From NCBI GenBank assembly GCA_910589145.1, contig CAJUSD010000012.1, forward strand, positions 21,291-85,290: DNA of 64,000 nt, in the 5' to 3' direction. Position 1 is the stretch's first letter; each line of letters begins with the position of its first letter. The DNA comes from an uncultured Oscillospiraceae bacterium (GTDB taxonomy: Bacteria > Bacillota > Clostridia > Oscillospirales > Ruminococcaceae). Below, piece by piece: positions 50,054 through 57,167 of this stretch. The notes beneath the pieces were generated by a model. That model had not been told where the DNA came from, made no database searches, and saw nothing but the letters and a program-made list of their open reading frames with translations. The translations under genes and the position numbers were made by a program.

Positions 50054-50662
50054 TTATTTTTTGTATTTTGCCTGAAGCTTTTTGGAGAGTTTAGGCGGAG
50101 CTTTCTGCTTTTTCTTAATGGAATTTCTTCGCTTTTCCGCCATAAAGACATAGTAACCGTCTATTTCACGAACCTGTACACCCCCAAAGACTGAAATCAG
50201 CTTATTCTTATACCAATCCAGCCTTTTTGTCACCATAATGAGCTTTCCGCCCAGCTCCAGCTTTTGAAAGCTTCCTTCAATAAAGTGTTTTGGGACAGAA
50301 AAATCTGTGTGGTAGGGAGGGTTTGACAGGATTAAGGTAAACGTTTTATCCTGAATTTGTTCAAAGCCGTCGCTGAGTCGGATGTCAATATCGGGGACAT
50401 GGTTGAGGACAGCGTTTTGCCGGGCACAGTCTATTGCCTGCTGGGAAACATCACACATGACAACGTTTTCCGCTCCGATTATTTTGGCAGCTAAAATTCC
50501 CACAATGCCATACCCACATCCCAAATCCAGCACCTTATCTGTTGGAAGAATCTCTGTAATGGACAGCATTGCCAGGGTGCCGCTGTCTGCTGAGCGGGGG
50601 GAAAAAACAGATGGGGATGCTTCAAATATTAAGGGAATATCTTTTAAAGTTATAGTAATCAT
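50054..50662 (-). CDS. RsmC-like class I methyltransferase
   Basis: A 202-residue SAM-dependent methyltransferase. The SAM motif KVLDLGCGYGIVGILAAKII is followed by an acidic loop and LILSNPPYHTDFSVPKHFIE, the NPPY motif of N-methyltransferases. The pattern fits the MTS/RsmC small-domain group that methylates guanine in 16S rRNA. A basic tail (KKKQKAPPKLSKKLQAKYKK) is consistent with RNA binding. It is 29 bp before the glycoside hydrolase start, so the two are likely co-transcribed, although the functional link is unclear. Confidence 0.87.
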   Translation of the reverse strand: MITITLKDIPLIFEASPSVFSPRSADSGTLAMLSITEILPTDKVLDLGCGYGIVGILAAKIIGAENVVMCDVSQQAIDCARQNAVLNHVPDIDIRLSDGFEQIQDKTFTLILSNPPYHTDFSVPKHFIEGSFQKLELGGKLIMVTKRLDWYKNKLISVFGGVQVREIDGYYVFMAEKRRNSIKKKQKAPPKLSKKLQAKYKK

Positions 50663-50841
50663 AATGATAGGGGCCTCCCTGAAAGGTTGGAAGTAAGTTC
50701 TATACCCAGTATAAAAGGTCTTTCCGGTTTGTCAAAGGGTTTTTACAAGTAGATGTAGAGATTATAAGAAATTCCAGAATAATTTAACGTGGGTTCAATA
50801 AAAATTGGCTCTGTTGATAGGCAGAATATTAATATTGCATT

Positions 50842-50886
50842 ATACAAATAAAAAAGAGGATGGACTATTTCATTGCCCACCCTCTT
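50842..50886 (-). terminator. Terminator inside the toxin remnant
   Basis: On the minus strand AAGAGGGTGG pairs with CCATCCTCTT around a 13-nt loop, followed by TTTTATTTG. Confidence 0.75.
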
Positions 50887-50948
50887 AAATCTATCTGCCA
50901 ATACAAATATTCTTCAAAAGCCTTTCCTGTTAAAATAATATCAGCCAT
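50865..50948 (-). pseudogene. Truncated YoeB/Txe-type toxin remnant
   Basis: A 27-codon frame begins MADIILTGKAFEEYLYWQ, which fits the N-terminus of YoeB/Txe RNase toxins (family pattern: xxIxFTxxAWEDYLYWQ). Then the frame runs into a transcription-terminator hairpin and stops. The remaining two thirds of the toxin, with its catalytic residues, are gone. Recognition rests on one short match. Confidence 0.55.
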
Positions 50949-50999
50949 GCTCCGTCATTTCCAATTCTTTGTGAGTCTTTGAACCATTTTTTCTCTGTT

Positions 51000-51074
51000 T
51001 CATTCATTCCAAACAAACTCAAATTCCCGCTCTAAGGCATCGCCCATTTTAACGTTTACAATAGTTTGTAACAT
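51000..51074 (-). pseudogene. RelB/DinJ-type antitoxin remnant
   Basis: A 24-codon frame, MLQTIVNVKMGDALEREFEF and four more residues. It matches the ribbon-helix-helix start of RelB/DinJ antitoxins (TxVNVRMDEALKxxFE...). It stops at once, with an AAGGAG site upstream still in place. With the toxin fragment 50 bp downstream it looks like a decayed toxin-antitoxin operon. Confidence 0.5.
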
Positions 51075-51103
51075 GAAGGAGCCTCTCCTATTCCCTTGTT
51101 AAA

Positions 51104-51138
51104 AAAGGACAGACATCTCTGCCTGTCCTTTTTATGCC
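51104..51138 (-). terminator. Rubrerythrin terminator
   Basis: AAAAGGACAG and CTGTCCTTTTTT arms around GCAGAGATGT, just after the rubrerythrin stop on the minus strand. Confidence 0.9.
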
Positions 51139-51153
51139 TCTAAAATAACCTAA

Positions 51154-51699
51154 TTAACCAAAATATCTGTTCAGTAAGCCTCTGAACGCCTTGCCATGCC
51201 GGGCTTCATCACGGGCCATTTCATGAACTGTGTCATGAATAGCATCCAGGTTCTGAGCCTTCGCCATCTTAGCCAGTTCAACTTTGCCAGAAGTAGCGCC
51301 GTTCTCAGCAGCTACACGCAGTTCAAGGTTTTTCTTAGTGGAATCAGTAACAACTTCTCCCAGCAGTTCAGCAAACTTGGCGGCATGCTCGGCTTCTTCA
51401 TAGGCGGCCTTTTCATAATACATGCCAACTTCAGGATAACCTTCACGATAAGCAACTCTAGCCATAGCCAGATACATACCAACTTCTGTGCATTCGCCGT
51501 TAAAGTTCTGACGGAGACCCTCCACGATAGCAGGATCAACACCAGCTGCAACACCGACTACATGTTCAGCAGCCCAAGCCATATCATTGGAAGCCTGTTC
51601 AGTAAATTTAGAAGCAGGAGCCTTGCACTGAGGGCACTGAGCGGGAGCAGCGTCACCTTCATAAACATAACCACAAACAGAGCAAACAAATTTTTTCAT
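51154..51699 (-). CDS. Reverse rubrerythrin
   Basis: A 181-residue non-haem iron peroxidase. An N-terminal rubredoxin domain with CSVCGYVYEG and CPQCKAPASKF is followed by a ferritin-like four-helix domain with diiron ligands (NGECTEVGMYLAMAR, YEEAEHAAKFAELLG, EMARDEARHGKAF). The rubredoxin-first order defines 'reverse' rubrerythrin. It reduces hydrogen peroxide with electrons from NADH via rubredoxin-type carriers and marks an oxygen-sensitive anaerobe. ATG 51699 follows GGGAGGAATTTAC. It is monocistronic. Confidence 0.95.
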   Translation of the reverse strand: MKKFVCSVCGYVYEGDAAPAQCPQCKAPASKFTEQASNDMAWAAEHVVGVAAGVDPAIVEGLRQNFNGECTEVGMYLAMARVAYREGYPEVGMYYEKAAYEEAEHAAKFAELLGEVVTDSTKKNLELRVAAENGATSGKVELAKMAKAQNLDAIHDTVHEMARDEARHGKAFRGLLNRYFG

Positions 51700-51881
51700 T
51701 GTAAATTCCTCCCATTTTATACAAAATAATGCAATCAGAACATCATTCTAATTAAGATTTGTTCTGAATAAAGAGTACCACAGAAACTTGAAACTTGCAA
51801 GAGGATTTTCGGGAAAAAATATAAGTTTTTGAAAATTTCAAATTTTATTTACAGAAATGGACGAGTTTGGAAAGGGACAGT

Positions 51882-51910
51882 GAATAAGAGATAAAGAGAC
51901 GGACATACTA
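51882..51910 (+). promoter_or_regulatory. Candidate sigma-G (forespore) promoter
   Basis: GAATA (51882-51886) fits the sigma-G -35 GHATR and CATACTA (51904-51910) fits the -10 CATNHTA, with a 17-bp spacer. It lies 80 bp before the small Asn/Gln-rich gene. No good sigma-A promoter is seen in the same gap. Confidence 0.55.
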
Positions 51911-51989
51911 AAATCGGCGGCGCTCACAAGGAGCCCCCCAGATTTCAGAGGGCTTATGCAAAAATGCGGCCCTTTCAGGAGGTTTTAAA

Positions 51990-52115
51990 ATGAACAACCA
52001 GAACAACCAAAACCAGAATAACCAGTCTCAGAACCAGAACCGCCAGAATCAGTCCCAGAATCGCAACAATCAAAACCAATCCCAGAACCAGAGCCAGAAC
52101 CGCAGCAGCAAATAA
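51990..52115 (+). CDS. 41-residue Asn/Gln-rich protein
   Basis: Starts at ATG 51990 behind a strong CAGGAGGTTTTAAA. The product is almost only Asn, Gln, Ser and Arg (MNNQNNQNQNNQSQNQNRQN, then similar, ending NRSSK). Composition recalls gamma-type small acid-soluble spore proteins, which are Asn/Gln-rich stores of amino acids, but it lacks their repeats and is shorter. With a sigma-G-like promoter and its own terminator, a spore role is a reasonable guess. Codons alternate (AAC/AAT, CAG/CAA), which argues for selection on protein composition rather than simple DNA slippage. Confidence 0.75.
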   Translation: MNNQNNQNQNNQSQNQNRQNQSQNRNNQNQSQNQSQNRSSK

Positions 52116-52213
52116 GCAGTCCGCCTTATAGGGCAGGGGCAGGAAATCAGCCTTTGCTTGTATAACGGATAATGCCTATATCTTATAACATATAGGATAT
52201 AGAAAAGCGGAAA

Positions 52214-52258
52214 GGCCCCGGATCTCCCAATTCAGGTTGGGGGAGCCGGAGCCTTTTT
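52214..52258 (+). terminator. Terminator of the Asn/Gln-rich gene
   Basis: AGGCCCCGGATCTCCCAA pairs with TTGGGGGAGCCGGAGCCT, followed by TTTTT. Confidence 0.85.
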
Positions 52259-52294
52259 ATGATTTTAACAGTCTGTGGAAACTGAAAAAACTCC

Positions 52295-52780
52295 TTATTT
52301 TTTGATGGAATTCAATAAACCGTTTGCAGCAATAATTTTTTTCATAAAATCAGGGAAAGGCTGCGCTTGATAGGTTTCGTTTTTTGTAAGATTGGAGATT
52401 ACTCCAGTATCAAAGTCTACCTCGATTTCATCGCCGGATTCAATCCGTTCGCTTGCTTCGGTACATTCGAGAATGGGAAAGCCTATATTGATAGAATTAC
52501 GGTAAAAGATACGGGCGTATGTTTTGGCGATGACGCAGGAAATGCCGCTTGCTTTAATCGCAATAGGGGCATGTTCACGGGAGGAGCCGCATCCAAAATT
52601 GCTTCCCCCGATCATGATATCTCCCGGCTTCACTTTATGGATAAATTCCTTATCAATATCCTCCATACAGTGGGAAGCCAGTTCCTTATGGTCAATGGTA
52701 TTGAGATACCGAGCTGGAATAATAACATCTGTGTCAATATTGTCCCCATATTTATGGGCAATCCCTTTTGCATGTTTCAT
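52295..52780 (-). CDS. leuD: 3-isopropylmalate dehydratase small subunit
   Basis: A 161-residue swivel-domain subunit that with LeuC isomerises 2- to 3-isopropylmalate in leucine synthesis. Seen: HKYGDNIDTDVIIPARYLNT, the active-site loop IGGSNFGCGSSREHAP and the KTYARIFYRNSINIGFP segment. The short (~160) archaeal/clostridial LeuD form. AGGAGG precedes ATG 52780. It should be co-transcribed with leuC, but a 618-bp gap filled with inserted elements lies between them. Confidence 0.96.
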   Translation of the reverse strand: MKHAKGIAHKYGDNIDTDVIIPARYLNTIDHKELASHCMEDIDKEFIHKVKPGDIMIGGSNFGCGSSREHAPIAIKASGISCVIAKTYARIFYRNSINIGFPILECTEASERIESGDEIEVDFDTGVISNLTKNETYQAQPFPDFMKKIIAANGLLNSIKK

Positions 52781-53020
52781 AGGTTGGAAAACCTCCTGTT
52801 TTTGATAATAGAATGTGTGTTTGCCGATAGGGTCGAACCCCTTGGGTTTTTATGCTGTACTGAGCTGGGCGGCAGCGTCCGCGAATTAGAATTCGCTGGG
52901 TGAAAAAGCCCTTTTATTTTCCCTTACAATGTTTTACGGAGACTGGACTTATCCCCCCATATAAACATTTTGCTTTTGCAAATGGGCTTTTTATTTCCTT
53001 TTTTCTCGTTTTTACTTTTT
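52781..53020. other. Leader side of the leuC-leuD gap
   Basis: No gene is seen. It contains a small palindrome GCGAATTAGAATTCGC near 52878 and otherwise unassigned sequence. Together with the elements that follow it separates leuC and leuD. Confidence 0.5.
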
Positions 53021-53160
53021 AGAACCTGTATTCATAACTGAGGGATGCTGGATGGACGAGGATTTTTCCCGTCAGACAAGGAGATTTTCCGCAGCCATAC
53101 TGACGTATGGCGGGAAAAAGACAAGCCAGACGGCGTGCAGCGGTTGTGAATATAGGTTCT
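53021..53160. mobile_element. MITE-like element, family 2
   Basis: The terminal inverted repeats AGAACCTGTATTCATAAC and the complement of AGAACCTATATTCACAAC match at 16 of 18 positions. The interior has a CCATACTGACGTATGG palindrome and no gene. It abuts a shortened family 1 element. Confidence 0.85.
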
Positions 53161-53161
53161 T

Positions 53162-53250
53162 AGAGTCTATCCCAAAATTAGATATGCCCAGACTGCGCAG
53201 TCAGATTTTTTCCAAACAAGGCGGGCTGCCGCCCAGCAAGGGAAGACTCT
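53162..53250. mobile_element. MITE-like element, family 1, internally deleted copy
   Basis: AGAGTCTATCCCAAAAT at the left, GACTGCGCAGTCAGATTTTT and CCAAACAAGGCGGGCTGCCG inside, and GACTCT at the right. About 60 bp shorter than the full copies. Confidence 0.75.
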
Positions 53251-53252
53251 TA

Positions 53253-53398
53253 TATACCGGGGGTTTCGCGCCTGCGGGCGCGACCAGGGAACTTTTTAGG
53301 AAAGTCCCCTGGTCCCGAAACCTTTTTTATCCGCTTTAGGTGGTTCTCATCTTAGGTTGTGCCCGCCAATTTGCTTTTGCACTGAACTCAAATGGCGT
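53253..53398 (-). repeat. Modular interspersed repeat, medium copy
   Basis: On the minus strand: GAGTTCAGTGCAAAAGCAAA, TTGGCGGGCACAACCTAAG, GCGGATAAAAAAGGTTTCGG, CCAGGGGACTTTCC...GTTCCCTGG and the GC hairpin CGCGCCCGCAGGCGCG. It directly follows the leuC stop codon. Confidence 0.85.
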
Positions 53399-54664
53399 TT
53401 AGACATGGGCTGGAGAAACAATTTTCCCTGCAATGGCGGAGGCTGCGGCTACTGCGGGGGAACACAGATAAACTTCAGAAGACGGATGCCCCATCCTCCC
53501 AACAAAATTCCGGTTCGTGGTAGCCAGCGCCCTTTCTCCTGCTGCCAAAATCCCCATATGCCCGCCCAGGCAGGGGCCGCAGGTAGGAGTAGATACACTG
53601 CAGCCAGCTTCAATAAAGGTGGTCAAATAACCTGCTTTCAAAGCGTCCAAATAAATCTGCTGTGTGGCAGGAATAATGATTGTACGGCAGGTCTTTGCAA
53701 CATGGCGGCCTTTCAGTATCTCTGCCGCAGCCTTTAAATCCTCCAAACGCCCATTTGTACAGGAACCAATAATGACCTGATTGATTTCAACATTACATTC
53801 TTCAGCCTGAGAAATGGTTTTTGTATTTTCCGGGAGATGTGGAAAGGCAACCGTAGGTTCCAGCTTAGACAGGTCAATGTCATAAACATGGTCATATTCC
53901 GCGTCAGGATCTGGGGCAACAGCTTCAAAGGGACGGTTTACACGGCCTTTTACATATTCAAGGGTAATATCGTCCACTATAAAGATTCCATTTTTTCCGC
54001 CTGCTTCTATTGCCATGTTCGCCATGGAGAAACGGTCATCCATCGAAAGATATTTCAGCCCATCTCCAAAAAATTCCATGGACTTATACAGAGCCCCATC
54101 TACTCCAATCATTCCGATAATATGGAGAATAATGTCTTTTCCGCTGACATAGGGGGCGGGTTTGCCTGTCAGGTTGAATTTAAGCGCAGATGGAACTTTG
54201 AACCAGATTTCCCCGGTGGCCATGGCCGCAGCCATATCTGTAGAACCAAACCCAGTGGAAAACGCCCCCAATGCACCATAAGTACAAGTATGGGAATCTG
54301 CCCCAACGCATAATTCCCCTGGGGCTATAAGCCCTTTTTCTGGAAGCAGGGCATGTTCTATTCCCATTTCTCCTACATCAAAAAAATTGACAATCCCCTG
54401 ATCCCATGCAAAATTGCGGGAAATCAAACATTGTTGGGCGGCTTTAATATCCTTATTAGGGGTAAAATGATCCAGTACAATAGAGACTTTGTTCTTGTCA
54501 AATACGGGCCCAAACCCAGCCTTTTCATACTCTGTAACCGCTACCGGGGTGGTAACGTCGTTTCCCAGAACCATGTCAACCTTTGCGTTAATTAACTGGC
54601 CAGGTTCCACCTTTTCCAAACCTGCCTTTTTAGCAAGGATTTTCTGCGTCATTGTCATTCCCAT
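53399..54664 (-). CDS. leuC: 3-isopropylmalate dehydratase large subunit
   Basis: A 421-residue aconitase-family subunit carrying the [4Fe-4S] cluster. Seen: SIVLDHFTPNKDIKAAQQ, CVGADSHTCTYGALGAFSTG, the cluster cysteines in IGSCTNGRLED and TCGPCLGGHMG, and the C-terminal NRNFVGRMGHPSSEVYLCSP. The shorter clostridial/archaeal LeuC type, matching the short LeuD. AGGAGGAAAACGA precedes ATG 54664. A Leu T-box controls transcription. The downstream leuD is separated by inserted repeats. Confidence 0.97.
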   Translation of the reverse strand: MGMTMTQKILAKKAGLEKVEPGQLINAKVDMVLGNDVTTPVAVTEYEKAGFGPVFDKNKVSIVLDHFTPNKDIKAAQQCLISRNFAWDQGIVNFFDVGEMGIEHALLPEKGLIAPGELCVGADSHTCTYGALGAFSTGFGSTDMAAAMATGEIWFKVPSALKFNLTGKPAPYVSGKDIILHIIGMIGVDGALYKSMEFFGDGLKYLSMDDRFSMANMAIEAGGKNGIFIVDDITLEYVKGRVNRPFEAVAPDPDAEYDHVYDIDLSKLEPTVAFPHLPENTKTISQAEECNVEINQVIIGSCTNGRLEDLKAAAEILKGRHVAKTCRTIIIPATQQIYLDALKAGYLTTFIEAGCSVSTPTCGPCLGGHMGILAAGERALATTNRNFVGRMGHPSSEVYLCSPAVAAASAIAGKIVSPAHV

Positions 54665-54724
54665 TCGTTTTCCTCCTGCTCTTATTATGATATTAGTTTG
54701 AATTGCCCTAATATGGGGAAGGGT

Positions 54725-55015
54725 AAAAAAATGCCCTCGTCCCTCTTGTTCAGAGAGACGAAGGCAAAATTAACCTGCTTCCGCGTTACCACTCCCGTTG
54801 TTCCTGTCTGCACAGGAACCACCTTAACCCGTACTTTTTAATACGGCTCCTGATAACGGTGGAGAATCCGCCTTTCCTTAACAGGGGAATGCCTTTCGGG
54901 AAAGGGGCTTTGGGATGAGTTATAGGACGTTTCCGACTGCCTTCCAGCAAATTGGCAGCTCTCTGTAACAGAAATACAGTCCCTTTGATTCCCTTCAACG
55001 CCTTTGGGCTTTGGA
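54725..55015 (-). promoter_or_regulatory. T-box leader (Leu) of leuC-leuD
   Basis: On the minus strand the T-box sequence GGGAGTGGTAACGCGG (plus-strand span 54781-54796) precedes a terminator hairpin (54725-54770; GCCTTCGTCTCTCTG...GAGGGACGAGGGC and T-run). Stem I shows ATAACTCATCCCAAAGC, with CTC (plus-strand 54917-54919) as the likely Leu specifier. Uncharged tRNA-Leu would turn the operon on. Confidence 0.88.
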
Positions 55016-55019
55016 ATTT

Positions 55020-55048
55020 ATGGTACAACTTTTTTCATGAATTGTCAA
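55020..55048 (-). promoter_or_regulatory. Promoter of the leuC T-box transcript
   Basis: On the minus strand a perfect TTGACA (55043-55048), 17-bp spacer and TACCAT (55020-55025). Confidence 0.78.
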
Positions 55049-55155
55049 CTGGATTTGTATGGGTTCTATCACTTTATAAAATTGATTTGTTCATTAAATA
55101 GTCACTGTATCGTAAAGAAGTCAAAAATGAGTACATAAATTACGTGTTTATGACG

Positions 55156-55183
55156 TTGTGATTTGTGAAAATACCTATATAAT
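55156..55183 (+). promoter_or_regulatory. Candidate promoter of the sugar ABC operon
   Basis: TTGTGA (55156-55161), 16-bp spacer, perfect TATAAT (55178-55183), 78 bp before the first permease. The remainder of 55049-55260 has no other clear signal. Confidence 0.55.
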
Positions 55184-55260
55184 ATTAACATAAAGTTTTA
55201 AATTCGTCTGAAATACATCATAACTGAAATTTATAAGAAAAGGGAAAGAGGTGGGTCGGT

Positions 55261-56214
55261 TTGCCAAGTAAAACAGCTTTAACCCAGCCCAAAGGGGGAG
55301 TTTATAAATCCAAATGGCAGCTCTTTTTAAAACGTTTTTCCAAGCAAAAATATATTTTTATGCTGGTTATCCCTGGTGTAATTTGGTTTATCCTTTTTAA
55401 ATATTATCCTCTGCGGTTTATTATGAACGCCTTTACAAACTATGGAACTGTAGCAAAGCCCCGTTTTACTGGTCTGGCAAACTTCCAAAGGCTGTTCCTA
55501 TCACCTAATTTCTGGCGGGCATTTCGTAATACCCTGATCCTTAGTTTTTATAACTTGGTGTTTTATTTCCCTGTCCCCATCCTTCTGGCCCTCAGTTTAA
55601 ACGAACTGAAAAACCAATTTGCTAAAAAGGCCGCCCAGTTTGTGATTTATATTCCCCATTTTCTTTCCTGGGTGGTAGTCGGCGGCCTGTTCAATATGAT
55701 GCTTGCACCCAGCGATGGGATTATCAATAAAGTACTGGTTTCTATGGGGATTATCTCTGAACCGATTTACTTTATGGCTTCTGTGAAATGGTTCCGAACC
55801 GTTCTGGTTGGCACTGAAATCTGGAAAAGTGCAGGTTATGGAGCGGTTATCTACATTGCTGCCATTTCGTCTATTGATACCCAGCTTTATGATGCGGCAG
55901 CAGTTGACGGGGCTGGATACTGGGCGCGGACTTGGCATGTCACACTTCCCGGAATCCGCAATACAATCGCCACTGTTCTTCTTTTGACCCTTTCACGTGT
56001 AATGCAGATGTTTGAACAGATCTTGGTTATGTATAATTCCGCTGTTATGGATGTATCCGATGTTCTCCGCACCTTCTCCTATGTCGAAGGTCTGAACCGG
56101 GGGAATGTCGGTTATGCTACCGCTATCGGGCTGTTTACCTCTATTGTTAGTGTACTGCTGATTCTTGGATGCAACTTGTTCAGCAAAAAGGTTCTTGACG
56201 AAGAAATCATTTAG
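55261..56214 (+). CDS. Carbohydrate ABC transporter permease, LplB type
   Basis: A 317-residue six-helix permease. The inner-membrane EAA loop YDAAAVDGAGYWARTWHVTL ends with the conserved LPG, which docks to the ATPase. The N-terminus FMLVIPGVIWFILFKYYPLR is typical of LplB permeases that import oligosaccharides in Firmicutes. It starts with TTG 55261 behind AAAGAGGTGGG. It is first in a set of permease, permease and binding protein. As usual for this class no ATPase gene is adjacent; a shared MsmK-type ATPase elsewhere would energise it. Confidence 0.92.
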   Translation: MPSKTALTQPKGGVYKSKWQLFLKRFSKQKYIFMLVIPGVIWFILFKYYPLRFIMNAFTNYGTVAKPRFTGLANFQRLFLSPNFWRAFRNTLILSFYNLVFYFPVPILLALSLNELKNQFAKKAAQFVIYIPHFLSWVVVGGLFNMMLAPSDGIINKVLVSMGIISEPIYFMASVKWFRTVLVGTEIWKSAGYGAVIYIAAISSIDTQLYDAAAVDGAGYWARTWHVTLPGIRNTIATVLLLTLSRVMQMFEQILVMYNSAVMDVSDVLRTFSYVEGLNRGNVGYATAIGLFTSIVSVLLILGCNLFSKKVLDEEII

Positions 56215-56229
56215 GAAGGAGGAACCTCT

Positions 56230-57078
56230 TTGAAAGTCAGTAAATCCCGTAAGCTGTTTCTTATTTTGAATGTGCTGTTTATGCTTTTGGTCTGCCTTGC
56301 AATAGCTGTACCTATGTGGATGGTTGTTATTACGTCTTTTTCAACAAACGAAGTTGCTGCTGCGGAAGGCTTTGTCTTTATTCCAAAGGGTTTTGACCTG
56401 AGCAGTTATCAGGCAGTATTTTCCAGCAGCGGTTATATGGGGGCATTCCTCCGTTCCATTGGCGTCACCATTTCTGCAACCGCACTTTCCATGGTGCTGA
56501 CTACCACTATGGCGTATGCCCTGGCCCAAAAGGACTTGGTATTCCGAAATTTCTTTATGAATGCGGTTTTGCTGACTATGGTTGTAGACGGAGGGATTAT
56601 TCCTTTTTACATGGTTATCCGGCAAATGGGCATGATTGATACATATGCAGCTCTGATTATCCCAATGGCAATTACTACCTATAATCTTATTTTAATGCGC
56701 AACTTTTTCGCCTCCCTGCCGGAAAGCCTTATGGAATCCGCCCGGCTGGATGGCTGCAGCGAGTTAGGAATCTTATGCCGCATTGTTCTTCCTATCTCTG
56801 TACCAATCCTGGCTGCTATTCTCCTATTTTATGCAGTAGGACACTGGAACCGTTACTTTGAAGTAATTATGTTTATAAATTCGTCTAAAAAATACACCCT
56901 CCAGGTTTTATTACGGCAATTAATTTTTCAAAGCGAGGGGGAGGGAACCTTCAGCGTTCAGGTCAACAATTTCAAGATGGCTGTAATGGTAATTACCATG
57001 CTTCCCATTTTGGCACTCTATCCCTTTATTCAAAAGTACTTTATTTCCGGCCTGATGCTGGGGTCAGTTAAGGGTTGA
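56230..57078 (+). CDS. Carbohydrate ABC transporter permease, YtcP/LplC type
   Basis: A 282-residue six-helix permease partner. EAA loop MESARLDGCSELGILCRIVL plus the P; N-terminal helix FLILNVLFMLLVCLAIAVPM and the WMVVITSFSTNEVAAAEGF segment are characteristic of YtcP. TTG start 56230 with AAGGAGGAACC upstream, 15 bp after the first permease. Confidence 0.92.
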   Translation: MKVSKSRKLFLILNVLFMLLVCLAIAVPMWMVVITSFSTNEVAAAEGFVFIPKGFDLSSYQAVFSSSGYMGAFLRSIGVTISATALSMVLTTTMAYALAQKDLVFRNFFMNAVLLTMVVDGGIIPFYMVIRQMGMIDTYAALIIPMAITTYNLILMRNFFASLPESLMESARLDGCSELGILCRIVLPISVPILAAILLFYAVGHWNRYFEVIMFINSSKKYTLQVLLRQLIFQSEGEGTFSVQVNNFKMAVMVITMLPILALYPFIQKYFISGLMLGSVKG

Positions 57079-57167
57079 TATAAAGAACCTGTATTGGTAT
57101 CTGCAGCCGGACAGCTGTTGATATATCACTGTTTTTTCTGAAACACGTAATGAAAGGAATGAACCTT

